From assembly GCF_000008685.2 (NCBI RefSeq), contig NC_001855.1, positions 1 through 36,849 of the forward strand: a stretch of 36,849 nt of DNA, in the 5' to 3' direction. Below are positions 9,251 to 17,879 of this stretch, piece by piece. This stretch comes from Borreliella burgdorferi B31 (GTDB lineage Bacteria; Spirochaetota; Spirochaetia; Borreliales; Borreliaceae). The first letter of the stretch is position 1. Each line of letters starts with the position of its first letter. The notes under the pieces are model-generated. The model had not been told where the DNA came from. It made no database searches and worked only from the letters and a program-made list of their open reading frames with translations. A program made the position numbers and the translations under genes.

Positions 9251-9999
9251 ATGAAAAAAAATTAATATTATTAATCAATATTTTTTTATTTATTTCATAT
9301 CAAAACGATGGTTTAAATAAAAATAAGGCTAGCAAAAATCATAATTATAAAAAACAACTTGGGAAAAAATATGTGCGGGGAGAAAAGAATGAACTTTTAT
9401 CTTGGATAAATAATTTTGTAGAAGTTAATAATAAAGCCATAGATAATTCTTTTGAAAAATTCAAAAGTGAGCCATCTAATCAATATAATCTTCCATTTAA
9501 AAATGTTAGTTGGTATACACTAAGGAAAACACTTGCTGATAATGTAGAAGAATCTAAAAAGGCTAGAGGGTGTTTGTATGCGGTTTTAGATTACAATGAA
9601 AGCGAGTTGAAAGAATTAGGATTAATTTTAAATTCAAATTTACATAGCATTAAGAAGATTGCTAATAAAATTATGCAAAATGCGGGCATAGAATTCCAAT
9701 TTAGATTTGAGGCAATAATGAGGCTGTTACTTGATAAAAAAAACAACCTAATGTTATTAAATATTCCTGATCTTAAAAGGATTAAAATTTGTCTTGAAAA
9801 TTTTTTATCTTTAAGAACAACCTTTAGAGAGCTTGTTAAACAATTATTAAATGATTATAACAGCAATAAAGAGTCCATCAAGTCTGAAAATATCAAATTG
9901 GGAGATTATTTAAATAAAGCTTTTTCAGATATTGTTTTAAGCATGGATAAAAATCCTATAAATCTAGAAAAAGAGATTCGAAATATTATTGTTATTTAA
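9251..9999 (+). pseudogene. BBK15, antigen P35-family (PFam54-like) protein with disrupted leader
   Basis: The body (about 9373-9999, 208 codons) is an all-helical, Lys/Leu/Asn-rich protein. It resembles the PFam54/P35 antigens (CspA-like fold) in phrases such as ELKELGLILN and the C-terminal helices. The frame is open upstream to 9262 and would encode a leader LILLINIFLFISY. The ATG at 9251 is out of frame, because its run of eight A residues (9254-9261) needs nine for the leader to be read. The lipobox Cys position also reads Tyr (ISYQ). A GTG at 9373 could start a leaderless protein but has no ribosome binding site. The published name is putative P35 antigen. It is probably not surface-displayed in this clone. 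Confidence 0.65.
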
Positions 10000-10230
10000 T
10001 TTTAAATTTAATGTAAAACCTTTTTATAAAAATCAATTAAAAATTGTTTGATACTTTACCACATAATCTTTGCTGGTATCAAAATTAGAATTGCTAGCTA
10101 TTTTTTATTTAAATTTTTTCTATTTATTTTACCCAAAAAATTATCTTCGATTTTTATCGTATATAACAAATATCGACGATTTTTATTTTTTCTAAATACA
10201 GTTGCAATTAAATATACTGGCACTTTGCGC

Positions 10231-10236
10231 TATAAT
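10231..10236 (+). promoter_or_regulatory. Candidate -10 box of adeC
   Basis: TATAAT occurs 33 bases before the uORF start and 65 before the adeC ATG. The best TTGCAA is 23 bases upstream, too far for a standard -35 box, so the promoter would rely on the -10 hexamer. Confidence 0.4.
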
Positions 10237-10268
10237 TTAAGTTTAAAGATTTTAAGGTAGAGTATATT

Positions 10269-10301
10269 ATGAACAAAAAGTTTTTAGGAGAGGATAAATA
10301 A
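10269..10301 (+). other. Ten-codon upstream ORF overlapping the adeC start
   Basis: ATG at 10269 opens MNKKFLGEDK, and its stop TAA shares its last base with the adeC ATG (TAATG). The ribosome binding site of adeC, AGGAG, lies inside this ORF. Such an overlap allows translational coupling. The uORF has no clear ribosome binding site of its own, so it may be incidental. Confidence 0.4.
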
Positions 10302-11947
10302 TGGATTTATTTAAAATTGAAGCTAATTATATTGACATCTTTAATAAAGAAATTTATCCAGCTAGTATAGCGATTGCAAACGGTCATATTGCGAGCATAG
10401 AAAAAATTAATGCGACATTGGATGAATATGTGCTGCCAGGATTTATTGATGCGCATATACATATAGAGAGTTCTTTTCTTGTTCCATCAAACTTTGCTCA
10501 TTTAGTAGTTGCACACGGCACTGTGGCTACAATAAGCGATCCTCATGAAATAGCCAATGTTAATGGTATTGATGGCATCAATTTTATGATAAATAATTCT
10601 AAAAAAACCGAGTTTAAATTTTTTTTTGGAGCTCCTTCTTGTGTGCCAGCGTTGTCACAAGAATTTGAAACTTCAGGATATGTATTAAATGATAAAGATA
10701 TAGATGAATTGATGAAATTAGATGATATTTACTATTTGGCTGAAGTAATGGATTTTAAAGGCGTGATTAACAAAGATATTGAAATTATAAATAAAATAAA
10801 TTCTGCATTAAAGCGTAATAAGGTTGTTGATGGGCATGCTCCTGGTTTGTCCCCCAATTTAACTTTAAAGTATGCATCTTCAGGCATTAGCACTGATCAT
10901 GAATGTTTAACAATAGAAGATGCAAGATATAAATTATCTTTGGGCATGAAAATACTAATTAGAGAAGGAAGTGCCGCTAAAAATTTTGAATCTTTGCATC
11001 CTTTGATTAGTGAATGTTCTAAAAAATATTGTGATTCCTTAATGTTTTGTTTTGATGATGCACACCCAAATGACATTCTAAATGGACATATTAATTTAAT
11101 AGTAGCTCGTGCAATAAAGCATGGGCACGACTTTTTTGATGTTTTGAAAATAGCATGCATTAATCCGGTTTTACACTATAAAATCCCAGTGGGGTTGTTA
11201 AGAATAGGAGATCCTGCTGATTTTATAATTACAAAAGATATCAAAACATTCAAAATAAATAAAACCTACATTAATGGTAAATTGGTTTTTAATGATGGAA
11301 TTTCACTTATCCCATTAATAAATGAAATTCCTATAAACAATTTTAATTGTAGCAAAAAATCTATTTCGGATTTTAAATTTTCCACTAAAAATAAGATGAT
11401 CCCAGTAATCAAATGCATCAGCAACCAAATTATTACTCATAAAACTATGATTGATAGCAATTTATTGGCCCCAGATTTTCAATCTAATATTGCCGAGGAT
11501 ATTTTAAAAATAGCTATAATAAATCGATATAAAGACAATAGTAAAATTTCTATAGGATTTATAAAAAATTTTGGAATAAGAAACGGCGCCATAGGAAGTA
11601 CAGTTGCTCATGATTCTCACAACATCATACTTGTTGGAAGCAATGATGAATATTTGTGTAAAGCGGCAAATACAATCATCCAGAATAAGGGGGGTTTATG
11701 TGCACTAAACAATGAAAAAACTATAATAATGGAACTTCCTATTTCTGGATTAATGAGTACTCTTTCAGCCGAAAGAGTAGCTTCACAATATATAAAATTA
11801 AATGATTTTTGTAAAAATGTTTTAGGCTCTCGGCTTGATGATCCTCTAATGACTTTGTCTTTTATGTCTTTAACGGTGGTTCCCCATTTAAAGATAAATG
11901 ATAAAGGACTGTTTGATGTTGATTCTTTTTGTTTTGTAGATTATTAA
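10301..11947 (+). CDS. adeC: Adenine deaminase AdeC (BBK17)
   Basis: The 548-residue amidohydrolase deaminates adenine to hypoxanthine and ammonia, feeding purine salvage in a bacterium that cannot make purines de novo. The metal-binding motif DAHIH (His52, His54) opens the barrel. VDGHAPGL (His179) and STDHE (His200) follow, and the C-terminal domain has AHDSHN (437-441), all hallmarks of bacterial adenine deaminases. Length is normal for the family and the frame is intact. The start follows AGGAG. Genetic work established that adeC on lp36 contributes strongly to mouse infectivity (established knowledge). It is the main metabolic gene on the plasmid and stands alone, with no purine transporter beside it. 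Confidence 0.96.
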   Translation: MDLFKIEANYIDIFNKEIYPASIAIANGHIASIEKINATLDEYVLPGFIDAHIHIESSFLVPSNFAHLVVAHGTVATISDPHEIANVNGIDGINFMINNSKKTEFKFFFGAPSCVPALSQEFETSGYVLNDKDIDELMKLDDIYYLAEVMDFKGVINKDIEIINKINSALKRNKVVDGHAPGLSPNLTLKYASSGISTDHECLTIEDARYKLSLGMKILIREGSAAKNFESLHPLISECSKKYCDSLMFCFDDAHPNDILNGHINLIVARAIKHGHDFFDVLKIACINPVLHYKIPVGLLRIGDPADFIITKDIKTFKINKTYINGKLVFNDGISLIPLINEIPINNFNCSKKSISDFKFSTKNKMIPVIKCISNQIITHKTMIDSNLLAPDFQSNIAEDILKIAIINRYKDNSKISIGFIKNFGIRNGAIGSTVAHDSHNIILVGSNDEYLCKAANTIIQNKGGLCALNNEKTIIMELPISGLMSTLSAERVASQYIKLNDFCKNVLGSRLDDPLMTLSFMSLTVVPHLKINDKGLFDVDSFCFVDY

Positions 11948-12601
11948 TTTTAAATTATTATAAAAAGGCAAAAAAAGATTAAAAAATTAAGCGATAAAAT
12001 TGTAGAAGGAACTCAAAAGTTTTTTGTCTGTTATTATCTATTAAGGATTATTAATTGTGTGTCTGGCAGTTTTTTATTTTAAAAATTTTATGCATTAAAT
12101 CCTTAAGCAAAAAGTAGTTTTTGATTGCTGTTTGGAGGCACAAGCACCATAAATAATATCCTGTAATAACGCAAAACGTTACTATTGATTTAATTTATGG
12201 AAACCATATGTGTAAATATTGATGCATCTTCTCAATAAATAACATTTATACCCCCCGGTTAAAATAAACTATTGTTTGTCCAAGTCTTAATCTTAAGAAA
12301 CAAATTAATTAATTCTTTAGCTCCCTTAGAACCCGAGCTTATATAAAAACTAGTGAAATTTTTTTTATCTCATTACATCTAAAAATAAATCAATAAAAAA
12401 TCATTTTTGTTTCGGCTCCGCTTTTAATAGCATCCTTATGAGATTATATTTTTGCACTTATATTTTTTATTACCTCTATAAAAATTTTATTTTAAAAAAA
12501 GATATTTATTAATTATAATATCAATATTATTGGGAAATAGTTAATAAAAAATTAAACATATACTTTTAAATAAAGTAAATATTAAATTAAGGAGTTATAA
12601 A
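11948..12601. other. Gene-free intergenic region of 650 bases
   Basis: Nothing coding is recognisable in any frame. The only small structure is a 5-bp-arm hairpin TAACG/CGTTA near 12167-12181. The segment carries the BBK19 promoter and perhaps the adeC transcript end; no strong terminator is visible after adeC. Confidence 0.5.
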
Positions 12602-13237
12602 TTGAAAAAATATATTATCAATTTAAGTTTATGTTTATTATTGCTTTCATGCAATCTTTTTTCAAAAGATTCTCGATCACGCCAAAAATACAATTTTAAA
12701 GTACCCGCTAAATCGGTTTCAAATCCTATCAATAAAGAAAATATAGACACTGAAAAAGGTACTAACACTACACTTTGCATAAAAGAAAAAGATAGCAGAA
12801 TTATAATTAAAGATTGTATTAATAATCAAGAGCTTTTTAAAGTAAAATCTAAAAGAAGATATGATTTTAAAAAAGCCATGCTTCTTGGAATTCAAACAGC
12901 TTTAAAAGTTATAAATATTGGCAATAATAATAAAAAATTAACTTCCATAAAAAAACATAATGATCATATTTTATTAGAATTTAAAGATAATAAGATATAT
13001 ATAATTCGATTATCTGAACTTAAAAAACATTTACTAAAAAGCAAGAAAAAACCACTATTAGGAAGTCCGATACCGGGCGGCGGAGATGCAGAATTTGTAG
13101 ATGATCCTGATGGCAGAATAGAAGCAGAATTAGAGGCAGAACAAGAGCAAGAGATGTTAGATAGAGAAGATTTTGGAGACGAAGAAGACGAAGAATTAGA
13201 AGAAGAAATATTTGGAAAAGAAAAACCTAACAATTGA
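12602..13237 (+). CDS. bbk19: BBK19, lipoprotein with acidic C-terminal tail
   Basis: This 211-residue lipoprotein starts at TTG (12602), set by AAGGAG eight bases upstream; no ATG fits. The leader MKKYIINLSLCLLLLSC gives lipidated Cys17. Residues 18-130 are basic and mixed helix/strand. After a Pro/Gly hinge (GSPIPGGGD) the last ~50 residues are extremely acidic (runs of Asp and Glu, such as EEDEELEEE). It has no paralogue on this plasmid that I can see. It is one of the seroreactive Lyme antigens (recalled); function unknown. A perfect long-stem terminator follows. Confidence 0.88.
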   Translation: MKKYIINLSLCLLLLSCNLFSKDSRSRQKYNFKVPAKSVSNPINKENIDTEKGTNTTLCIKEKDSRIIIKDCINNQELFKVKSKRRYDFKKAMLLGIQTALKVINIGNNNKKLTSIKKHNDHILLEFKDNKIYIIRLSELKKHLLKSKKKPLLGSPIPGGGDAEFVDDPDGRIEAELEAEQEQEMLDREDFGDEEDEELEEEIFGKEKPNN

Positions 13238-13248
13238 AACTAAAATAC

Positions 13249-13310
13249 TACATTTCAATAAAATAAAGAAGCCCCTAAAAATAGGGGCTTCTTTATTTTA
13301 TTGAAATGTA
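13249..13310. terminator. Bidirectional terminator with perfect 28-bp stem
   Basis: Arms 13249-13276 and 13283-13310 are exact reverse complements around the loop AAAAAT. The GC-rich tip (GCCCC/GGGGC) is followed on each strand by TTCTTTATTTTA-type sequence. It lies between BBK19 and the convergent partition operon and should stop transcripts from both sides. Confidence 0.88.
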
Positions 13311-13576
13311 ACTTGCTAAAGCCACTGTAAATCTAAAGAATATCACTTAATTTTAGATTTGTATTTTTAATACTACAATTGATAAGCTTCTAATTCAAAT
13401 ATTTAGAATTTTTTATAAGTTTAAATCAATTAGTTTTTTGATGCTAAAATTCAACTTCGTACAATAAAAATAATTAATTTATGGTTAATTTTATATTTTT
13501 AAGATCATCAAAACCAATTAGGTAAAATTCTTTATAATTTTTATTTCTAAAATCCAGCAATTAGCAGAATAGCGAT

Positions 13577-14326
13577 TTACAGTATATTTTTTAAAGCGCT
13601 TTCAGCTTCCCTATAATAAATTTCTTTCAAAGAAGGCTCTAAAAGGTCATTTATAAAAACTTTTATACTATTTGAAAAGTGAATTTTACCTTTTATATAT
13701 TTGCCATACTTTTCATAAAGCACTTCTTCTACCTCTTTTAAGGTATTCCTATTTTTAATAAATTGGTTTTCTATAATAGAAATATTATATCTTTTGTTTT
13801 TAATGATCTGAATATTATTTATTGTTTCTGTTAAAATAGAAAAGCTTTCTATTGACCATCTTTCTACTTGAACTGGGATTATAATATGGTCTGTAACATT
13901 TAGAGCATTCTTTAAAAGGAAATTCCTACTAGGAGAAGTATCTATTATAATATAATCAAAATCAAAACTTTTGGTGCTCTTATTTAATCTAAATTCTAAA
14001 ATAATTTCTTTATAATCTATATCATCCGTGTTAAATTTTTCTAAAATAGGATGAGAGGGAATTATAGAAATAAATTCATTAATTTTATTTTCACATTTAT
14101 CAAAATACGTATTTCCTTTTAAAAATTCATAAACGTTATACTTTTTAATACTTGAAATATACTTATTAAAATAAGAAGTTAAAGAATTTTGTGGATCTAA
14201 ATCAATCAGTAGCACTTTTTTCCCCAATTCTTTTAAAACATAAGAAAAAAGTATAGAAAGTGAACTTTTGCCGACTCCTCCTTTTAAACTTGCAAGTGTA
14301 ATTACAATTGGTTTTTTTTGATCCAT
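13577..14326 (-). CDS. ParA-type partition ATPase, PF32 (BBK21)
   Basis: The 249-residue P-loop ATPase begins MDQKKPIVI. The deviant Walker A box KGGVGKSS lies at about residues 15-22, the Walker A' box LIDLDPQNS at about 40-48, and the Walker B region IIDTSPS at about 125-131. Members of Borrelia family 32 drive plasmid segregation, and their sequence type is thought to set plasmid compatibility, so this protein marks the replicon as the lp36 type. Its start lies inside the end of the PF50 gene (overlap 14302-14326). It is preceded by a G-rich stretch that can act as ribosome binding site, implying translational coupling. It is the last gene of the minus-strand partition operon. Confidence 0.93.
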   Translation of the reverse strand: MDQKKPIVITLASLKGGVGKSSLSILFSYVLKELGKKVLLIDLDPQNSLTSYFNKYISSIKKYNVYEFLKGNTYFDKCENKINEFISIIPSHPILEKFNTDDIDYKEIILEFRLNKSTKSFDFDYIIIDTSPSRNFLLKNALNVTDHIIIPVQVERWSIESFSILTETINNIQIIKNKRYNISIIENQFIKNRNTLKEVEEVLYEKYGKYIKGKIHFSNSIKVFINDLLEPSLKEIYYREAESALKNIL

Positions 14327-14841
14327 TTATTTATAACCCCCCCATCTTTTAGTTTTTTATTATAAAATTCATATACTTTTTTTTCCATTTTTTTCAAATG
14401 TGATAAATTGAATTGATAATACTCGGTAGTTTCTTTATTTTTTCTTAAAAGTGTTCTTAAAGATTGAACATAGGCTTTAATAGAGCCATTTTTAAAGACA
14501 AACTCTATATAATAGAGCTTTTTTATTGCATAAGTTTTATTATTTTCTTTTTTAAGAAAAAAGGGTCTATCAAGTTTATCATGCTTATATTTTATTTCTA
14601 GGAACTTATCATTTTCTCTTAAAGGAAATAAATTGAAGAAAAGAAAATCTTCATTGTTATTAAATTCTTGAAAAGTAAGTCTTAGCCTTTTTCCTTTGTT
14701 TGTAATTTTAAAACTAACTAAATGTTTAAATATTTTTGTACAGTATATTTTTCTACTATCTATTTCTTCAATTCTATTGAATATAATTCTTTTTTCTATA
14801 TCACTTTTTTTGTTTCTGAGTTTTTCAAGCAAATTACTCAA
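14302..14841 (-). CDS. PF50 plasmid maintenance protein (BBK22)
   Basis: The 179-residue protein is basic and Lys/Phe-rich, with no signal or membrane segment. Its position between PF57/62 and PF32, and its length, match the Borrelia family-50 plasmid maintenance proteins. Its start overlaps the last codons of PF57/62 (14834-14841) and its last 25 bases overlap the start of PF32. Near its 3' end the frame contains a run of seven G (C7 at 14337-14343 on the plus strand), where slippage would alter the C-terminus. Biochemical function is not known; a helper role in replication or stability is inferred from context. Confidence 0.85.
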   Translation of the reverse strand: MSNLLEKLRNKKSDIEKRIIFNRIEEIDSRKIYCTKIFKHLVSFKITNKGKRLRLTFQEFNNNEDFLFFNLFPLRENDKFLEIKYKHDKLDRPFFLKKENNKTYAIKKLYYIEFVFKNGSIKAYVQSLRTLLRKNKETTEYYQFNLSHLKKMEKKVYEFYNKKLKDGGVINKWIKKNQL

Positions 14842-15760
14842 ATTTCAATCCCTTTGACAAAATTTTAGATAAAATATTATTGGCTATTGTACCAGCATGT
14901 CCTGAAAAGCTAGTTATTTTATCTGCTTTCCATTTAGTAGTATAAATATCTTTAAATTCTCCTGCAAGAGTATAAAAATCGGTTTTATAGGGTGCAATTT
15001 TTCTCATAAAGTGGATTTTATGCTTATAAATGTTTAATTTGGACAAGAAAAACTCTTTAATATCTTTTACCTCATAATCATATTTTAAATAATTTTTAAA
15101 ATCTTTATAGTTTAATAAAGTGTTTTTTAGTGTTTTAATTGGGTTTTTTGTATTAGAAACTATGGATTTAATTTTTTTTAAAAAAGAGTTTTCTATAGAA
15201 TTCTTATTATATATATTTATATATTGTTTATTATATACAGTGATATTTTCAGTGATATTTTGAGGTTTACAATGCTCTTTCTTTTCCCTTAAAACATCTT
15301 TTTCTTTCTTTACTTTTTTAATTAAGTCTGATTTGGTGTTGCTAAAATATGTGTCGATCAATTTATATGCAATAGGGGATGCCTTATATATACAGAGCTT
15401 TCCTCTAAATTCTCCGAAGTTATTTGAAAATGTTAGCATTCTTTTTTCCAATGCTTTTAGCTTAACCAAAAATCTTAAATCTATTCTTAGAGTATTAATT
15501 GTAGTTTCTTTTTTATTCTCTCTATGTATATTTGAGTTTAGCACTCGAAGTATATCTCCTTGATGATGAACCCGAATTTCTTTTAGTTTTTCAGGGTCAA
15601 AATGAATTCTGTGTATTGATTCATTATATTTTTTTTCAAACTCTTTATTTAAGTAAATAATAACCGAAATTATTTTTTTAAGTTTACAGTCTTTTGAAAG
15701 TAATTTATTAGATTTATTGGTATTAATTTGATGGCTATAACTAGGTATAACGGCTTTCAT
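14834..15760 (-). CDS. PF57/62 replication-initiator-type protein (BBK23)
   Basis: The 308-residue, strongly basic protein starts MKAVIPSYSHQ after GAGGG eleven bases upstream. Members of family 57/62 are the proteins required for autonomous replication of Borrelia plasmids and are regarded as their replication initiators (established from minimal-replicon work). The N-terminal half (about 30-150) contains the conserved basic region that includes NTLRIDLRFLVKLKALEKRM. The C-terminal part ends in a helix-rich segment. It is the first gene of the overlapping operon with PF50 and PF32, facing away from the 0.5 kb putative origin region. Confidence 0.9.
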   Translation of the reverse strand: MKAVIPSYSHQINTNKSNKLLSKDCKLKKIISVIIYLNKEFEKKYNESIHRIHFDPEKLKEIRVHHQGDILRVLNSNIHRENKKETTINTLRIDLRFLVKLKALEKRMLTFSNNFGEFRGKLCIYKASPIAYKLIDTYFSNTKSDLIKKVKKEKDVLREKKEHCKPQNITENITVYNKQYINIYNKNSIENSFLKKIKSIVSNTKNPIKTLKNTLLNYKDFKNYLKYDYEVKDIKEFFLSKLNIYKHKIHFMRKIAPYKTDFYTLAGEFKDIYTTKWKADKITSFSGHAGTIANNILSKILSKGLKFE

Positions 15761-16036
15761 TTTTTGTCCCTCAGCTTAATGTGTGTTAATTTACAGTTAA
15801 AAATTATAGTATATAAAATAATAAATTTCAATCTTCTGTTAAAATTAAAGCCAAAAACCATTTTAAGAATATTTAAGCTAATTGGGAGAGGGGGTGATTT
15901 TTTGACAAAAAAGCATTTACTATTATGCAGTAGCTAGAATGAAGCTTTTTAATAGGCTCAATTAAGAATAGAATAATAAATAACAACCAGGGTGTAAATA
16001 ATCAAAACAATCTAAAAAAATAGATTTTCTTTAACC

Positions 16037-16067
16037 ACTATTTATATAATCTTTGATTTAGAAATAT
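16037..16067 (+). repeat. Dispersed hairpin element, copy 2, in the putative origin region
   Basis: The core TATAATCTTTGATTTAGAAA, continuing TA, is identical to the loop of the perfect copy at 35630-35675. The outer arms are degenerate. Confidence 0.65.
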
Positions 16068-16103
16068 CCTCTTGTATTGTTCAGAACCGAACGATTTTAT
16101 TTG

Positions 16104-16149
16104 TGAATAATTATTGACACAAATTTTAACTTGTGTCAATAATTATTCA
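16104..16149. repeat. Perfect 19-bp-arm palindrome in the putative origin region
   Basis: Arms 16104-16122 and 16131-16149 (outer ends TGAATAATTA and TAATTATTCA) are exact reverse complements around an 8-base AT loop. Inverted repeats occur near the replication genes of other Borrelia linear plasmids. This one could be an origin element, an operator for both flanking genes, or a terminator. Confidence 0.75.
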
Positions 16150-16274
16150 TATATTAGTGATATTAGATTTATTATGTGTTTTTGTCTCATGTTATTAGTC
16201 TAAACTTATTTTTTAAATGCAAGTTAATGTTAAATACATATAAATATCTGCTTTTAAAGCAATAGGAGTGCAAA

Positions 16275-16886
16275 ATGATAGGGAAAGAAAGTAAAAAGAA
16301 AAATAAAAAAGAGATCATTTTAAATGATAGATTTGAAGATTTTATTGATAAAAGTCAAAATTTAAATAATAATCAAGATGAAAATTTAATAATTTATAAT
16401 GATCTAAAAGACCAATTAAAGCTTAATTTAAAAGATGATATTGACAATAAAATTCAAAGAATGAAAATTCTATATGAAATTAAACAAAAAAAGCTTTACA
16501 AATATGATGGTTTTAAAAGCTTTGAACAATTTATAAAATCTTTTATAATTGCAAAAACCCAGGCTTATACATATTTAAAAGTTTATGAAAAGGTTTTAGA
16601 AGGTGTTATTTCTATTGATAAAATTAAGGAAGCGGGGTTTAATAGCATATATCACGCCATACAAAAACAAGGGTTATCAGAAATAAATCAAGAAGATATT
16701 AATACAAACAACAAAGAAAATATCCCAATTAGAATTTTAATAAAAGATAATGAATTATATGATTTTTGTAGAAAAGATACCAAAAGAGTATATTTTGTTT
16801 TAAAGGAGATTTTTAAAAATAAAAAAGATATTTTATCGGAGATTATAATTAAATATGATAATTCTAAAAAGAAAAGGAATAAATAA
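16275..16886 (+). CDS. PF49 plasmid partition protein (BBK24)
   Basis: The 203-residue basic protein follows AGGAG at seven bases. Its middle region carries YDGFKSFEQFIKSFIIAKTQ and the helix-turn-helix-like stretch around GVISIDKIKEAGF. Both are typical of Borrelia family 49, which partners PF32 in plasmid segregation. It diverges from the PF57/62 operon across the putative origin, as in other Borrelia linear plasmids. A ParB-like DNA-binding role is inferred from its pairing with ParA and its basic nature. Confidence 0.88.
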   Translation: MIGKESKKKNKKEIILNDRFEDFIDKSQNLNNNQDENLIIYNDLKDQLKLNLKDDIDNKIQRMKILYEIKQKKLYKYDGFKSFEQFIKSFIIAKTQAYTYLKVYEKVLEGVISIDKIKEAGFNSIYHAIQKQGLSEINQEDINTNNKENIPIRILIKDNELYDFCRKDTKRVYFVLKEIFKNKKDILSEIIIKYDNSKKKRNK

Positions 16887-17379
16887 ATTTTCAAGGGTTA
16901 TTGACTTTAATGCTTAATTAATGATACTCTATTACTTCTAATAGGCTTAAGTTGTTTTGCCTAGTTTAATGTCGAAAAGATGCCCCGAAAAGGGTTTTTT
17001 TCATTTTTAAATCTAAATTTTGGAATTTGACATTGAATGCTAGGTTTTTTAACTTTAAATCCCTGTTGCATGTCCGAGTAATTAATAAGCTCTCTATCAC
17101 TATGTTTTTATAATTATCTACAAAGTAAAGAAATAATAATTTATGTAAAAAATCTTTTCTTTGATTTGAAATTTTCTTATATAGCCTAGCCTCTTAATTT
17201 AGATTTGTTTATATTAATAGAACCTTTTTGTTTTTTGATAATTTTCTTTGGTATTTATTAAGCCTATTTTCATTTTTTGTTACATATTTAGGATGATTTG
17301 TTTTTTCACTTTCACTACTTGCTAAAAAATTGTAAATCAAAGTCTTTGATTTATTTTTTAATTTTGGGAGGGGATTATT
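16887..17379. other. Gene-free region after PF49
   Basis: No frame is recognisable. A short CCC/GGG hairpin followed by seven T (16983-17001) may end the PF49 transcript, but the stem is weak. Confidence 0.4.
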
Positions 17380-17583
17380 ATGAATAAAAACCGGGTTATT
17401 ACTTGCGTTGTTTTTGCACTGATAAGTTCTTTTAAAAATTTTTCACAGCTTTGTTGCTTATATAGTTCTGAGCAAGATGCTTTTAAAGAAGAAATTAACA
17501 AAAGACTCTATAATTGTAATTTTAAAAATGAAAAGGATAAAAACATTTTTTTGTTTATGCTTCACAAATTGGAGAGCGTTTAA
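17380..17583 (+). pseudogene. Truncated lipoprotein remnant with lost lipobox cysteine
   Basis: The 67-codon frame starts at ATG after GGGAGGGG. Its leader VITCVVFALISSFKN is the Erp/P21-like pattern ending ALISSCKN, but the lipidated Cys reads Phe18. Residues 19-67 (for example EEINKRLYNCNF) are too short for a full surface lipoprotein. It is best read as a broken lipoprotein start; the parent family is uncertain. Confidence 0.55.
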
Positions 17584-17767
17584 GAAAAGTTCGGATTAAA
17601 GAAAAAAGTGTTTTTTAGATACTCTTTAATCAAGAGGTGTCTTATAAAAAAATAATAAATCTAATTAATTGAGAATTGATAAAAAGTGAGAAATAAGTTT
17701 AAAAGCTTATTCTAAATATAAATTATTTATAGTCAAGTAAATATTAAAATAAGTTTTGGTCGACTTG

Positions 17768-17810
17768 CTCTAAGATTAGTTTTTTTAATTAAAAAAAACT
17801 AATCTTAGAG
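17768..17810. terminator. Long hairpin with about 20-bp stem
   Basis: CTCTAAGATTAG plus a run of seven T pairs with a run of eight A plus CTAATCTTAGAG around a 4-base tip; one extra A is unpaired. It marks the boundary before the second RM remnant and could stop transcription in either direction. Confidence 0.55.
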
Positions 17811-17879
17811 AAGAGTATTGTGAGTATCAAGAAGGGCTAAAAAGGATTTGTAAATAACATGATGGTTTAAACATAAACA

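Larger units (their letters stand above)
15761..16274. other. Putative replication origin region between PF57/62 and PF49
   Basis: The gene-free 514 bases lie between divergent PF57/62 and PF49, the position where origins of Borrelia linear plasmids have been mapped. It contains one degenerate copy of the dispersed hairpin (16037-16067) and a perfect palindrome (16104-16149). The origin role is inferred from position only. Confidence 0.55.

Noticed and set aside
10048-10260. 70-codon frame upstream of adeC
   Set aside because: Phe/Ile/Tyr-rich translation of AT-rich DNA with no ribosome binding site; it covers the likely adeC promoter.
12964-13233. 89-codon Ser-rich minus-strand frame
   Set aside because: It is the antisense of the acidic tail of BBK19.
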